Program-made: the position numbers and the translations under genes
Notes under the pieces: generated by a model
Told to the model about the DNA's origin: nothing
What the model saw: the letters and a program-made list of their open reading frames with translations, nothing else
Databases searched by the model: none
Shown here: positions 48,001 to 55,071 of the stretch, one piece after another
How the letters are laid out: every line of letters begins with the position of its first letter
How positions within the stretch are numbered: the first letter of the stretch is position 1
Source: Bathymodiolus brooksi
Taxonomy: Eukaryota > Mollusca > Bivalvia > Mytilida > Modiolidae
NCBI GenBank assembly: GCA_963680875.1
Contig: OY804579.1
Span: 85,363,095-85,427,094 of the forward strand
Direction: 5' to 3'
Length of the DNA: 64,000 nt

Positions 48001-51000
48001 TTATTAATCTGCATTGATTTCAAAATTATTGTTCTTGGTTGGTTTTTTTTTGCATCTTTAAAATTTTGCATTGATCATAAAAATAAGATTAATATTTAAA
48101 ATATTAAAATTTGCATTCAATTAAAAACAAGTATGAACCTTCAACATTAAATAGATAATTATTCATGTTTCTTTCTATGGTATCTAAGAACTTGTCACAT
48201 GAAAAATGAATATGCATGATACATAAAATTATTCAAATTCATTGTTTCTAACTAAAAACTTGTTACATGAAAAATGAATATGCATGATACATAAAATTAT
48301 TCATATTTATTATTTGTTTATATTCATATTTTTTAGATTATATTTATAATATATAGAAGCTGTAGACAAATACTTAATATACATGTACAATTAAACATGT
48401 TTTGAAAAAAAACCTCTATTATGAGACCACTTCACAATACCACAACATTATTATACAAAACTCTTTTCATCTTTTCATCATGTGTCAAGGAAACATTGTC
48501 TGACAAAATTTTGTAGCTACTTGCCAATATTTTAATAGAATTTTGCTATAAATAATTAAATGGACACAAATGATAAATGTCCAATCATTTATAATTATAT
48601 TACAATTTGCAAGTAAAATATTAATAAAATTAATTGGTTTATTGGTAATTTTCCAAACTTGTAATTTTCTCATTTTATGAACAAATCAATGATTATTATA
48701 ACAGAATTATTTAATATTGACACTTTTTTTTTAGTTTCTTTATCATTTTCTTTGAACTATTCCATCAGATTATTTTCTGTTTGTTTGTTGATGGTGTTTA
48801 ACGCCACTTTCAACAATATTTCAGTTACAAATAGTATATCGTTGCGGTCAGTTTTATTGGTGGAGGAAACCAGAGGACCCAGAGAAAACCACCGGCCTGT
48901 CGCAAGTCACAGACAAACTTTATCACAGAATGCTGTACACCTCTCCCTGATCGAGATTCGAACTCACAACATCAGTGGTGATTGCATAGGTAGTTGTAAA
49001 TCGAACTACCATACGATCACTGCCATGACGGCCCCATTATTTTCTGTGTATAATGTTTAAGACCATATATATACACTAAAATACTGTGACCCCTTGAGTA
49101 AACTGTGGACTGTTGTTTCAGTGAGCTAGCACTATAAAAATCCAACCAAGCACATTGGTCTAGAAACTAGAGGCTCACCTGCCTGGTTGTTCATACAGAT
49201 TGTGTCCAATAAATTTTAGATTTTGAGAAAACATATTTTTTTCTTAATTTTAACATACTTTAGAGCACTATCATAGAAATGAAAATAAAGATTAAAAAAT
49301 TAGGGGTGTTGGTTCCTTTTTATTCTCTCATGGTTCTGAAATCGTAAAAGTTACAACAAACTTGGAGAATTTTTTATTCAAAAGAACTCCATTAAATTGG
49401 ATGAAAAAATAAAAGTTCAAATTTTGGAAATTGACACTTTTTGGCACCTTTTGGTCAAGTTTACCTCAGAAACAGTAAAAGATAGAGGAAATAATATTAT
49501 GTCAATATATCACAGAAAGTTTTCAACACAATCAATTCAAGAGAAAAACCACATCAAAATTGGATGAAATATATATAAATTGTATATACCAGGTACCTTC
49601 CAAACAAACACATTTTCAAAATTTGGACCCAGTTTAGATCCTGTTTCGAAAAAAACTATAAAATTTAATGGCCCATCAACTTTTGAACCTATTCAATGAA
49701 CATTTTGGAAAAAAAAGAAAAGAAAAGAAAAATGACCCAGGTAAAAATTGGTGGCCCCTTAAGGTTTTACTGCCAGAAACAGTAACAGGTCCATATTACA
49801 TGCATTTTTCAATCTCAAACCTCTAATTGTGTCAAGGATCATTGTGTTCAAAGTTCAAAAGATTCCTTTTACTAAAATAGACTTATTAACCAGAAATGAA
49901 CTGTCTACACTCATCATTTTGCAGTTCTGAATAAAATAAGGTCTCTCACTTTCCCCTCTTTACTGATATGTTGTGGCATGGGAGATCTGAGGCCGTGAGG
50001 GAATCCTATAAAGGGTCACATGCGAGTGACTGTATAACATGATAAATATGGTTGTGACATTTCGGTTTACTTTTGTGTCAGAAGAAATTCAGAGTATAAT
50101 TAATTACATTTTCCATTTTTTAATCTAGTGATAAAAAAAAATCGCTGTTTTAACTACCTGTTAATAGTAATCTGTGAGTTTTAGGGTTAAGGTTAGGGTT
50201 ATGGTGTACAACTTAATTTTTATAATGATATGCCCTTACAGAAGACAAAATGGTTCCTGTTCCATGTAAGAGAAACATAAATGACAAATGATTTGAGTAT
50301 AATTTTCTTAAACATTACAAATATCAGAGGTTAATTTTGCAGCAAATAAAAGTGAATGATTGTTGTTTAATGCCAACTCAGCAATTTTTCATGGAAAGAA
50401 CAAGTTAATTGTCAATGAGAAGATGATGATGAGGTCCTCTCTGTACTAGACCAATATGCTTAGTTGGATATTTATAGTGCTAGCTCACTGAAACAACAGT
50501 CTGCGGATAGGCATGTCGCCACATTCTGACACATTATCCTGATTCCGAGCCAACAAGTCTTTGCTCTTTCTCCTTAATGCTGCATGCTTAGTCGAGAAGC
50601 AACAAATACCAATTTAATAGTTTAAGTAGTGACTCGATCAGGTCTCGAACCAATGATCTACTGCACTTGAGGCAAGCACGCTATCCATTACACCACCGAT
50701 GCAGTTGAACCTGTTGATGAAAGAATTATGGTTATCATTGACAATCATTCACCTTACCCATTATGCCATAAGATCACTGAAAACCAGAAATACATGGGTT
50801 ATGGTGTTTAATGCCACTTTCAACAATATTTCAGTTATATCATGGCAGTTAGTTTTATTGGTGAATGAAACCAGAGTACCCGGAGAAAACCACCGACCTG
50901 CCACAAGTCACTGAAAAAACTTTATCACATAATGTTGTATTGAGTACACCTTGCCTGAGCAGGATTCGAACTCACAAGTCAACATTAGTGGTGATAGGCA

Positions 51001-54000
51001 CTGATTGCACAGGTAGTTATAAATCCAACTACCATACGATCACAACCACGACAGGTATCAAGAGAAAGATAAATCACTCTTCTTTTCAACGATGTAAAAA
51101 ATTTAAAATAACAATAACAAATAAAACGAATGGAAAAAATGTACATAATCGAGGACCAATTATCGCCAAATTGCATGCCATGCACAAATGCCTGGGAATT
51201 TTTGGACCAATTTTTGAAAGCTGAACAACAAAATTATTTGTTTGTATCTTTCCATATACCAAAGATATCAAATAAAACCTGATCAGAACCGATAAATATA
51301 TATATAAAGACCACAGGGGATCACATAAAATCTAAAAATAAAAAATGGACATGTTGAAAGTGAATCATTACCTCAATACCTGAGGAACATTCCAAAATCA
51401 TCTTTTCCAAATATTAGGAGTAAATTAACGCATTTATCTTGAATACGCACACATCCATATGTTTGATTCATGGTTTCTATATCTAATTAATTATCGTCTT
51501 AGCGGTAATGGGCATCTCTGCATTTTTGTCTCCTTTCAGAGCTCCAGATAAGCTGCGTATTTCCAAATTCGGAGCGTACTTGTACAGTCGTGTACATAAC
51601 AATACATTTTTGTCTTTGAGAAATTCCCCGTAATTACTTCTCTTTATACTTTTCGAAGGAGAGAGCGTATACATCCGACGGGTACCAAATGTTTGCCTTT
51701 CTAAGCATCGATGTCAAAAGAGATCTGATTGGATGTTTACGATAAATCATCCAATCGCGGTCAATATTACAAATAAATGTGGTTTACGTAATAAGTAAGA
51801 ACTAAAACGAAAGTAAATTTGGGAACACGTTGTTCGTTGAAAATGAGGAATTACCGAAAATGAGCAAGAACATGAATAAGCGCGCTACTAAGTGCAAAAG
51901 CGCTACGGAAAATTCTATACTTAAGTTCCTGAAAGTTTCACCTGTGTCTAGTGACAGTATATATTGTAGTTAAAGGAATCATTGATGACATTATCAAAAC
52001 GGCTGTGAAAACTGCCGAAGTCGACGAGCAAAAAACCAAATATTTACAACATTCTATTAATAAACATGACCCAAACGTGTCAAATTAAACAGAGATATAC
52101 ATTTCACTTGCATCCTGCGTTTATTGAATAACGCTTGTGTCAAACATAATTTTAAAAGTGTACATGTAAGCAATCTTTTCTGAAGTAGAGAGTACAATAG
52201 TGCAAAGGAAATATGCAAATACCCATCATTTTCAAAAGTAGGGGTAATTACCCTTTGGACTTGAAAATTATCTGGAGCTCTGTCCTTTGAAACGAAAAAA
52301 TAGCAAATGGATCTACCAAAGATCGCTGAACACTAATAATACCTTAGTTTTTAGTTTTAAGACCTTTTCCTTTACCTGCACTGCTAATTTTGATCTCATT
52401 TTCTACATCTAATAACATGGCAATAATTGGTACTGTCCCCTTTCGACTAACTGCTAAAAATCAACAACTTTACAAAGGGTCCCTTAAAATATGTGCGTGA
52501 ACAGGAAAATTAAAAATATTTCCATCGAAGGTTAGTCTTAGAGTAACATTTAAAATAATCTGACAAAAACAAGCAAAAGATGGCGACAATTGGTCCTCGA
52601 CCAGTATGTTTTTTGTTGATGTTGACATGTTTTATAAGTCTGCACACCACTTCCTGTACTAGGTATGGAGGTCTGGAAATGCAAAAACAGGGGCAAAATG
52701 TGACGGATACAATATTTGGTAAATGGAAGCAGAAGCAATATTGATGCACAGACCTTCAAGGTGAGGAGACTTACAATACGTATTATTATATAACAACAGT
52801 ACAAGTTGTATGATCACATGGTCACATGATCATCAAGTCAAGCTCGTGAATGTTTGGATCGAATTCGTCTATGTAGTCACACTGACTAAGCATATTCAAC
52901 TCACGGCATTCTCGATTATTGATTAGAGCAACGTCGGCAATTTTCGTCCGGAGGCAGTTTTCGTCCACTTTTTATTATCGCAGGAGTTATAAACATATTA
53001 AGCAAAGTTTCCGGTAAATGTGCACAAGCACGTATGCAGTTGGCAGCAAGGTATGTAAAGATGAAGTCTTGGTAATTTGTAATCCTTATACAAAAAGTTA
53101 GCAGCATATGAACATTGATATGTTTTTTTCGCCACGCGATAATGGCGTCTTACGATACATGTTAAAAAAGATACCCCCATTTCTCAACAGTCATTCGCTC
53201 ATTTGATAAGTTCATTCACGCCAAACCACACAGGGTTCATCGATAGTATCCAACAGAATAAAACTGATATGAATACTTCCTGCTTAAGCACATCTTTATT
53301 AAATTTATTCGAGTTAGATACTATTTTCATTTCTCTCTACCATTCGTCTATTTTCGTCCAGTAAATGGAGTTGTATGTGCATTTCATTCACAAACTTTGA
53401 GTTTGATGCCATTGTTTACATCTAAAAATGACGTCACGGACAGGCAATAGACGACCGATTAAATGTTGCCATGTCGTTTTTTATATAAAGCCGGACATTT
53501 CTGTAAAAATAAAACAAAAATAAAAATGAGCTTTTTCGGAAGGGTTTATAGAAATAACACAAAGCTGGCCAACTCCCTTTCACATCACACAGAAAGAAAA
53601 ATAAGAGAAGTATTAGATGATTCAATGATTTAATGAAATAGCTTCCACACCGGCAGTTAGATTTTATTATACTTTTTTATTTAACAAATTAATCGTTAAA
53701 ACTTAACATTGATGGAAATGCGAAACAGACCGTTTGAATTTAACATTTTGGTAGTTTATTTAAAGTGGACGAAAATAGTCGAAGTGGACGAAAACTGCCG
53801 ATTCATCATCAAATTTTTAAAAGAAGTTAATGATTTGTGGAGGAAAAAGTTCAAACTTTTCAATAAAGGAACAAATTGCTTACTATCGATAGAAAATAAA
53901 TATCAAAATATTGTATTACGTTTCATTCACTTATGACGTCATATTAGAAAACCCGTTAAGTGGACGAAAACTGCCGACGTTGCTCTACATAAACATATTT

Positions 54001-54283
54001 GACCTCGGTTTTCTCACTTTTGATTATATATTGAATTGTAACTATTGATCATTCGAACATTTTTACAGGTCCCTGACCCATGAGCCTGACGAGGATGCTT
54101 ACGTAGTCTTGGTCTCTTCGTTGCTGGTTTTGAATTTGAGGTTGATATAACGGACTTGACAGCTTCAATAGATGCTAATATTGGCTGTGGCCAGTTATGA
54201 TCCGTTGAACTCGACTTAGATTTTGATTCGGCGTTCATTAATTCCTCCTGCAAGGAAGTTTGTTTTGATTCTGGTGCCGCCAT
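17902..54283 (-). CDS. RUFY: RUFY-family RUN-domain/coiled-coil protein gene (partial, FYVE end not found)
   Basis: Ten - strand exons in order 54103-54283 (or alternative first 47771-47903), 42685-42855, 39698-39815, 31989-32093, 31124-31247, 28778-28848, 26708-26779, 25584-25755, 23938-24054 and 17902-18069 join in compatible phases to about 417-433 residues. They match RUFY1/2/3: the RUN domain ([70 protein letters not shown]), then [15 protein letters not shown], then a long coiled coil ending [12 protein letters not shown]...[13 protein letters not shown] proteins are cytosolic adaptors for Rab, Rap or Arl GTPases acting in endosome and lysosome positioning. Vertebrate RUFY1/2 end in a FYVE zinc finger; no such exon was found between 1 and 17901. 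Either the gene continues left of the window or ends in a short isoform. Confidence 0.9.
18070..19445 (-). other. RUFY intron, 3' part
   Basis: 18540-18625 has repeated 'cttgtccgattcaa'/'ttgtccg' words, and 18690-18770 has purine-rich 'gggagaagt' repeats. Both look like small simple-sequence patches. No exon or large element was recognised. Confidence 0.4.
20250..20580. repeat. 148-bp tandem repeat, about 2.2 units
   Basis: Near-identical units begin 'ggggttgatagtggataatc' at 20250, 20398 and 20546. The first two differ by only a few bases, so this expansion is recent relative to the host element. Confidence 0.85.
20700..21130. repeat. Degenerate tandem units with gttgccatggcaac
   Basis: Three units contain 'tatgttgc(c/t)atggcaacca' (about 20808, 20941, 21089) preceded by 'gaacattc(t/c)tgatatttt' and 'tttcacaaaaa' motifs. 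GTTGCCATGGCAAC is itself a perfect palindrome, matching the X-box/RFX-type motif core. That resemblance may be incidental. Confidence 0.7.
22074..22333 (-). mobile_element. SINE-A, near full length
   Basis: Right end in reverse complement is a tRNA-like head with box-B-like 'gagttcgaaccctg'. The centre has the conserved stretch 'ggtttcctccaccgataaaa' (reverse complement), and the left tail is 'cgccactttcaacaacattt' next to 'attgattggttgg'. A conserved central domain next to a tRNA head is the layout of several broadly distributed invertebrate SINE superfamilies such as MetaSINE-type. Confidence 0.8.
22334..22838. other. RUFY intron, nothing recognised
   Basis: AT-rich sequence with a 62-codon ORF at 22446-22634 that lacks domain, splice or repeat support. 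Confidence 0.4.
22839..23345. repeat. ~165-bp tandem array with hairpin-like end
   Basis: Units start 'gaagctgagatatctgttac' at 22839, 23004 and 23168 and include 'gaaaaattctaagtc' and 'ctggaaaggggagaca'. The array is followed by 'agactgacaaggtgattgca' and a C/G stem 'ccccctctc...gtgggggt' (about 23347-23371). A tandem core followed by a hairpin resembles the CTAGAGG elements structurally but not in sequence. Confidence 0.75.
23938..24054 (-). CDS. RUFY: RUFY coiled-coil exon
   Basis: Acceptor gtccttag, donor CTG|gtgagg, 39 residues in phase 0/0, starting [14 protein letters not shown] and containing [19 protein letters not shown]. It corresponds to the 'SRQGLDEMY' segment of vertebrate RUFY2. 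Confidence 0.88.
24055..25583 (-). other. RUFY intron, AT-rich
   Basis: A short palindrome 'attatctccctttattaaaa' / 'ttttaataaagggagataat' style hairpin lies at about 24605-24643, with a TTG-repeat at about 24683-24700. No other exon or transposon was recognised. Confidence 0.45.
25584..25755 (-). CDS. RUFY: RUFY coiled-coil exon
   Basis: Acceptor cttttacag, donor GAG|gtaggt. The 172 nt complete an Asn codon from the previous exon and encode [18 protein letters not shown]..., [14 protein letters not shown] and EHTQQLE, heptad-like throughout. Vertebrate RUFYs have NATV immediately after the LNRHL motif, which matches this junction. Confidence 0.88.
25844..26100 (-). mobile_element. SINE-A, near full length
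   Basis: Tail 'ttagggttatgatgtttaat' at left. Central domain and box-B-like 'gattcaaactcaca' in the expected order. Head at right in reverse complement ends 'caatcacgaccacaactt'. The 62-codon ORF 25862-26050 is SINE-derived. Confidence 0.78.
26412..26591. mobile_element. 180-bp MITE with TA target duplication
   Basis: Ends 'ctgtcaaacctgt' and 'acaggtttgacag' are perfect inverted repeats (13 bp), flanked by TA at 26410-26411 and 26592-26593. Subterminal 'aagaggtcacc'/'ggtgacc' copies are also inverted. The TA duplication suggests Tc1/mariner-type mobilisation. Confidence 0.85.
26708..26779 (-). CDS. RUFY: RUFY exon, RUN/coiled-coil linker
   Basis: Encodes [23 protein letters not shown], the highly conserved RUFY segment after the RUN domain, and ends AA|gtaaga in phase 2. 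Its acceptor region ttttttagagag offers AG choices. The first AG (used here) needs the upstream donor AG|gttggt (exon 28778-28848). The third AG (exon starting at 26775) would need the stronger donor TTG|gtatgt (exon 28774-28848). Both combinations keep the frame. Confidence 0.85.
26872..26945. repeat. Dispersed repeat resembling a mytilid sequence
   Basis: 'cctctgctggaggactatta' ... 'cagagggtatcatccatcca' ... 'gtagtcagtgcttct' resembles, from memory, a repeat common in mussel genomes. The match is incomplete and is used only as a weak taxonomic hint. The following 26950-27240 has an 85-codon - strand ORF without recognised similarity. Confidence 0.4.
27824..27972. repeat. 149-bp near-perfect palindrome
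   Basis: Left arm 'gcagttgattatcgtatttc' ... 'tagttaaactttaaaatttc' is followed by a ~12-nt loop 'tcgccagaggct' and the complementary right arm with few mismatches (stem about 68 bp). 'attctctaattcttt' at 27447 is also complementary to 'gaattagagaa' at 27811, so the element may be larger. The intervals 27246-27823 and 27973-28340 otherwise show nothing. Confidence 0.85.
28340..28610 (-). mobile_element. SINE-A, near full length
   Basis: Tail 'ggtgtctaaagacactttca', central 'caagtcactgacaaacttta', box-B-like 'gggattcgatctcacaa' and head 'gatcatgatcacgatgg' in order. The 95-codon - strand ORF 28269-28556 lies mostly in this SINE and is not a gene. Confidence 0.78.
28778..28848 (-). CDS. RUFY: RUFY exon, end of RUN domain
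   Basis: Acceptor cttgtag, then [18 protein letters not shown], matching RUFY '[12 protein letters not shown]'. Two phase-compatible donors lie 4 nt apart: AG|gttggt at 28777 and TTG|gtatgt at 28773. The choice is tied to the acceptor of the next exon. Confidence 0.88.
28897..28943 (+). repeat. Orphan SINE/LINE-type tail
   Basis: 'atattgctaaagttggcatt' then 'aaacactaataaatcaatca': the tail module in + orientation ending in (AATC)n. It lies 50 bp upstream (in RUFY sense) of the acceptor of exon 28778-28848. Confidence 0.55.
29005..29183. mobile_element. MITE with tandemly duplicated left end
   Basis: Left 'ttacctgtctaaacagaacc' pairs with right 'gttcagtttagtcaggatta'. The left end is present twice in tandem ('acctgtctaaacagaacctt' at 29018 and 29048). 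It shares end sequence with 15602-15690. Confidence 0.6.
29520..29580 (-). repeat. SINE-A tail fragment
   Basis: 'agccattatcaataatattt' followed by 'tagtcatattatgtcag' and 'gttttatttgtggggg' is the diverged 3' half of SINE-A. Confidence 0.5.
29719..30910. mobile_element. TIR element (CAGGGCTTTTCC ends), hAT-like
   Basis: The left end 'agggcttttccaggaaaaaa' pairs with right 'ttttttcctggaaaagccct', and 'tacctgg' pairs with 'ccaggta'. Ends starting CAGGG are common in hAT elements, but an 8-bp target duplication could not be confirmed. Internally, about 30283-30470 is duplicated at about 30476-30660 ('tgaaaaatactgtcctgcca'). A 72-codon + strand ORF (29952-30170) has no recognised domain. Confidence 0.7.
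31124..31247 (-). CDS. RUFY: RUFY exon, RUN domain
   Basis: Acceptor tttttatag, donor CCA|gtatgt. Begins by completing a Ser codon, then [20 protein letters not shown] and [19 protein letters not shown]. This is the most conserved part of the RUFY RUN domain and differs little from human RUFY1. Confidence 0.93.
31989..32093 (-). CDS. RUFY: RUFY exon, RUN domain
   Basis: Acceptor ttatacag, donor AG|gtaatg, phases 2 in and 2 out. Encodes [20 protein letters not shown] then [14 protein letters not shown], matching the invariant '[15 protein letters not shown]' of RUFY proteins. Confidence 0.93.
32094..33668 (-). other. RUFY intron with AT-rich low-complexity block
   Basis: 32380-33180 is a continuous A/T-rich block with 'ggcccatagtgtcctctacc' at its right end. 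It carries a 99-codon + strand ORF (32404-32703) rich in F, Y and M without domain. It is probably a repeat, but no ends were found. Confidence 0.4.
34216..38240. repeat. ~310-bp tandem array, ten units
   Basis: Units begin near 'gtaatatatgttaaaaagct' at about 34216, 34529, 34838, 35151, 35461, 36730, 37040, 37350, 37661 and 37972. Each includes 'ggtggccatcttggatacag' and 'cggacacaattttgaaaggg'. Every unit yields a 63-codon ORF on + and a 60-80-codon ORF on -, which is a by-product of low stop density, not coding. Confidence 0.9.
35776..36731. mobile_element. TA-flanked transposon derivative, copy 2, nested in the array
   Basis: Ends 'cagttgactctcattgtctc' and 'gagataacgagagtcaactg' are inverted, flanked by TA (35774-35775, 36732-36733). 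Removing it and one TA restores 'cccgtaatatatgtt', exactly as in neighbouring units, which proves insertion with TA duplication. The 956-bp interior has no transposase. It belongs to the same family as 16103-17147. Confidence 0.92.
39420..39595 (+). repeat. Decayed 3' end of a CTAGAGG-type element
   Basis: 'gacagacggacaatgaacac' 'caagtgatattaaaagctca' and 'cttgaccttggcgtcggagc' match the 3' terminal region of the elements at 13984, 21799 and 39098, with the terminal hairpin eroded. Confidence 0.55.
39698..39815 (-). CDS. RUFY: RUFY exon, RUN domain
   Basis: Acceptor attttacag, donor AA|gtatgt, phase 1 in and 2 out. Encodes [20 protein letters not shown] and [18 protein letters not shown], equivalent to vertebrate 'FWGPLELVEKL.PEAAEI.ASV'. 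Its acceptor end is tandemly repeated upstream (39799-39928). Confidence 0.9.
39799..39928. repeat. Triplicated RUFY splice-acceptor junction (~43-45 bp units)
   Basis: The unit 'caagatacctttcttagctg' + 'taaaataaaaaatacatcta' occurs at about 39799 (genuine exon edge), 39842 and 39887. In RUFY sense each copy has poly-T, TTTACAG and the first 17 exon bases. Use of an upstream copy would insert an in-frame TAG, so these are decoys unless spliced out. Confidence 0.92.
40009..40247 (-). mobile_element. SINE-A, near full length
   Basis: It follows a (GTTT)n run at 39988. Clear tail ('cgccacgttcaacaatattt'), central domain ('cggagaaaaccaccgacctg'), box-B-like 'gagattcgaactcaca' and head 'gatcacggccatgacagccc'. 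Confidence 0.8.
40800..42684. repeat. ~105-bp array of 17 copies of a RUFY exon-donor junction
   Basis: Units of 103-106 bp start (as 'tacgtttcaacccgtgtcta') at about 40901, 41006, 41111, 41215, 41321, 41425, 41530, 41635, 41740, 41845, 41950, 42055, 42160, 42263, 42367, 42472 and 42577, then run directly into the genuine exon edge at 42685. A degenerate copy lies at about 40807. Each unit is about 80 bp of RUN exon and about 22 bp of intron. In RUFY sense twelve keep the donor GTAAGT and five have AT for GT. A 5-bp insertion (reads tcaag on +) is shared by the array copies but absent from the exon and the outermost copy. Confidence 0.95.
42685..42855 (-). CDS. RUFY: RUFY exon, start of RUN domain
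   Basis: Acceptor tattttacag, donor AAAC|gtaagt, phase 1 in and 1 out. Encodes [20 protein letters not shown], then [18 protein letters not shown] and [18 protein letters not shown]. It is compatible in phase with both alternative first exons. Its last ~80 bp seeded the 17-unit array downstream. Confidence 0.95.
43380..43994. repeat. 40/45-bp minisatellite, 14 units
   Basis: Units contain 'atgcctgtaccaagtcaggg' + 'tcattacggt' and a spacer that is either 'ttctttagaa' (40-bp form) or 'ttttacagtttagaa' (45-bp form). The 45-bp period keeps several frames open on both strands (ORFs of 114-165 codons, repeat [15 protein letters not shown] on +). It lies in a RUFY intron and the spacers mimic 3' splice sites (ttctttag, tttttacag). 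Confidence 0.9.
43995..44945 (-). other. RUFY intron, no recognised element
   Basis: AT-rich sequence without exon-like segments. Several 'acatgta' words cluster at 44385-44590. Confidence 0.4.
44946..45885. mobile_element. Three-layer nested inverted repeat
   Basis: Outer arms of about 175-195 bp (44946-45140 and 45710-45885) share 'taggtctctatgttaatta' and 'aaaaatccagttttcaaatc' in inverted relation. Inside is a palindrome at 45334-45440 and then a pair of arms (about 45452-45520 and 45590-45705) with 'aaaaatctggatggagtgag' inverted. This looks like successive insertion of foldback elements into each other. Confidence 0.8.
45334..45440. repeat. Palindrome (atatggctctttccgtatca)
   Basis: 26-bp perfect outer stem, then a second stem 'atcaaccctcgag'/'ctcgggttgat' around a short loop. 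Similar in style to 58802-58931, which has 'ccatatcg...cagcccgag'-type arms. Probably a short palindromic MITE family. Confidence 0.85.
46229..46265 (+). repeat. Short orphan tail with (CAAT)n
   Basis: 'aatgccacgatacaccaatc' + 'aatcaatcaatc' is the terminal part of the tail module. The remainder of 45886-46734 shows no recognisable feature apart from AT-rich sequence. Confidence 0.4.
46735..47770. repeat. ~155-bp array in register with RUFY N-terminal exon
   Basis: Diverged units recognised by 'tcccaaggaacaaacaccct' and 'gtaaacatcac(t)ttgcaatattgacattcct', at about 46960, 47106, 47265, 47427, 47483 (short) and 47639. The next step of 152 bp lands on 'ggataacaagcatccctctg' inside the RUFY exon at 47791, and the intron flank 'attaataaggata' also aligns. 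The array therefore appears to derive from the exon 47771-47934 donor junction, with far more divergence than the array at 40.8-42.7 kb. Confidence 0.6.
47771..47934 (-). CDS. RUFY: RUFY alternative first coding exon (RUFY3-like N-terminus)
   Basis: Coding 47903-47771, with 31 nt of upstream exon after an acceptor actgtaacag, implying a 5' non-coding exon further up. Encodes [20 protein letters not shown] then CLKELSDMQ, matching the RUFY3 N-terminus 'METIYLCKFRVSMDGEWLCLREL'. Donor GACG|gtaagg gives phase 1, matching exon 42685-42855. The stop in the upstream frame (TATTGA) excludes in-frame fusion with the exon at 54103. Confidence 0.9.
47935..48788 (-). other. RUFY intron, AT-rich with direct repeat
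   Basis: A ~75-bp direct duplication is visible at about 48187-48245 and 48254-48306 ('cttgt(c/t)acatgaaaaatgaa' 'tatgcatgatacataaaatt'). Nothing else recognised. Confidence 0.5.
48789..49034 (-). mobile_element. SINE-A, full length
   Basis: Well-preserved copy: tail 'acgccactttcaacaatatt', centre 'cagagaaaaccaccggcctg', box-B-like 'gagattcgaactcacaac', head 'cgatcactgccatgacggcc'. The ORF 48677-49060 runs through it and is not a gene. Confidence 0.82.
49167..49990 (+). repeat. CTAGAGGCTC-type 5' end, copy 4 (3' end not found)
   Basis: Begins 'actagaggctcacctgcctg' like the other three copies. The following ~800 bp is AT-rich with 'acagtaacaggtccatatta', and no GGTGAGCTA terminus was found. 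The right coordinate is approximate. Confidence 0.4.
50355..50704 (-). mobile_element. SINE-B, best-preserved head
   Basis: Reverse complement of the right end reads as a tRNA-like promoter: A-box-like 'tggtgtaatggatagcgtg' and B-box 'ggttcgagacc' at the expected spacing. The body matches the other SINE-B copies. This is the best reference copy for the family in the window. Confidence 0.82.
50797..51055 (-). mobile_element. SINE-A, full length
   Basis: Tail 'gggttatggtgtttaatgcc', centre 'cccggagaaaaccaccgacc', box-B-like 'ggattcgaactcaca', head 'acgatcacaaccacgacag'. It lies about 90 bp from SINE-B at 50355-50704. Confidence 0.82.
51536..52281 (+). mobile_element. hAT-like TIR remnant with broken ORF
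   Basis: Ends 'cagagctccagataa' (left) and 'ttatctggagctctg' (right) are perfect 15-bp inverted repeats, with 'tccttt' directly outside both. On + strand from 51860 a short ORF includes [10 protein letters not shown]. After a one-base frame change the reading continues as [20 protein letters not shown] to a stop at 52088. Lysine-rich N-termini followed by 'SIL.FL' are typical of several hAT-type and ZMYM-like proteins, but no zinc finger or catalytic domain is present. Confidence 0.5.
52926..53985. mobile_element. TIR element with TA duplication, 1060 bp
   Basis: Inverted ends 'gagcaacgtcggcaattttc' and 'gaaaactgccgacgttgctc', flanked by TA (52924-52925, 53986-53987). The end motif 'ggacgaaaactgccga' recurs internally at about 53766-53800 and 'ttttcgtccac/g' at 52960 and 53348. 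No transposase. It sits about 117 bp downstream (RUFY sense) of the first exon donor. Confidence 0.85.
54103..54283 (-). CDS. RUFY: RUFY alternative first coding exon (long N-terminus)
   Basis: ATG at 54283 in a good context (acaaatATGGCGGC). Encodes 60 residues, [20 protein letters not shown]..., with [17 protein letters not shown] near the end and a basic stretch KPATKRPRL. Donor CTAC|gtaagc gives phase 1, which joins exon 42685-42855 in frame (..[15 protein letters not shown]). The W-x-x-PIL segment resembles 'WSAPILTL' in the RUFY1 N-terminus. Joining to the 47.8-kb exon instead would hit a stop. Assignment to RUFY is inference from phase, strand, position and this motif. Confidence 0.65.
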
Positions 54284-55071
54284 ATTTGTAGGAGGAGTTC
54301 CTGTTGACCTTGCTAAAGTGTAGATTTAAAACAGAACGGCGGTCACAATCAATCTTAAAAATTAAGATTTTTAATCCTAAAATTGTAATAGCTAGTGCTT
54401 TGGTTTTATATTTGCTTATTGTTTTATTATAAGCTTGCTAAAAAAATTATATGTACATTGTATTTATTTTAAGCATGCATGAACTAAGCTTAAATGTTGG
54501 AGGACGTCACAAATACTTGAGTGATGGGTCAACGACCTTTTTCAAGTCAACACCATAGATAGATAGATAGAATGTGAATGGCTTATAATTAATGCTCTGG
54601 TTTTATATGTCCTTATAAATTGTTTTATCATCATCTTTCTAAATGTATTTGTCTATATGTCAAAATGTAATGTCGGTAAAAAGCTCATTAGAGCTTATGT
54701 TCATTGTTTTTATATGCCCGACTAAAAATAAAACTTTTTTTTATTTTGTATTTGTTGTCACTTTCTAAGACTTTTGTGGATATCAATATTTGATCCAGAT
54801 TACTTTGTGACCTTGTGGACATGCAAGGTGGAAATCTTGGTTATGAATCATGCTTAAAATTGATAGTCAATTCGGTCAGTTTTCATTATACGAGGATCCA
54901 GTCGACATCCTACAAAAGTCTGAGTTTTGCCGAAGATACGTTAAAAAATATATCTCCATCGATCACTATCTGCAGATATGCATACTCATCATAATCAGTT
55001 CGAAAATGTGCATTATCTATACAGTGGCAAAATATTGTTTCAACAGACAGCCGACATTCATAAATATAGGA
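54284..55071. promoter_or_regulatory. Candidate RUFY upstream/promoter region
   Basis: Region immediately 5' of the long-isoform ATG. No TATA box was convincing. The ATG is preceded by 'aactcctcctacaaat'. A short (GATA)n run lies at about 54556-54570. An 87-codon + strand ORF (54850-55113) has no recognised domain. Confidence 0.3.
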
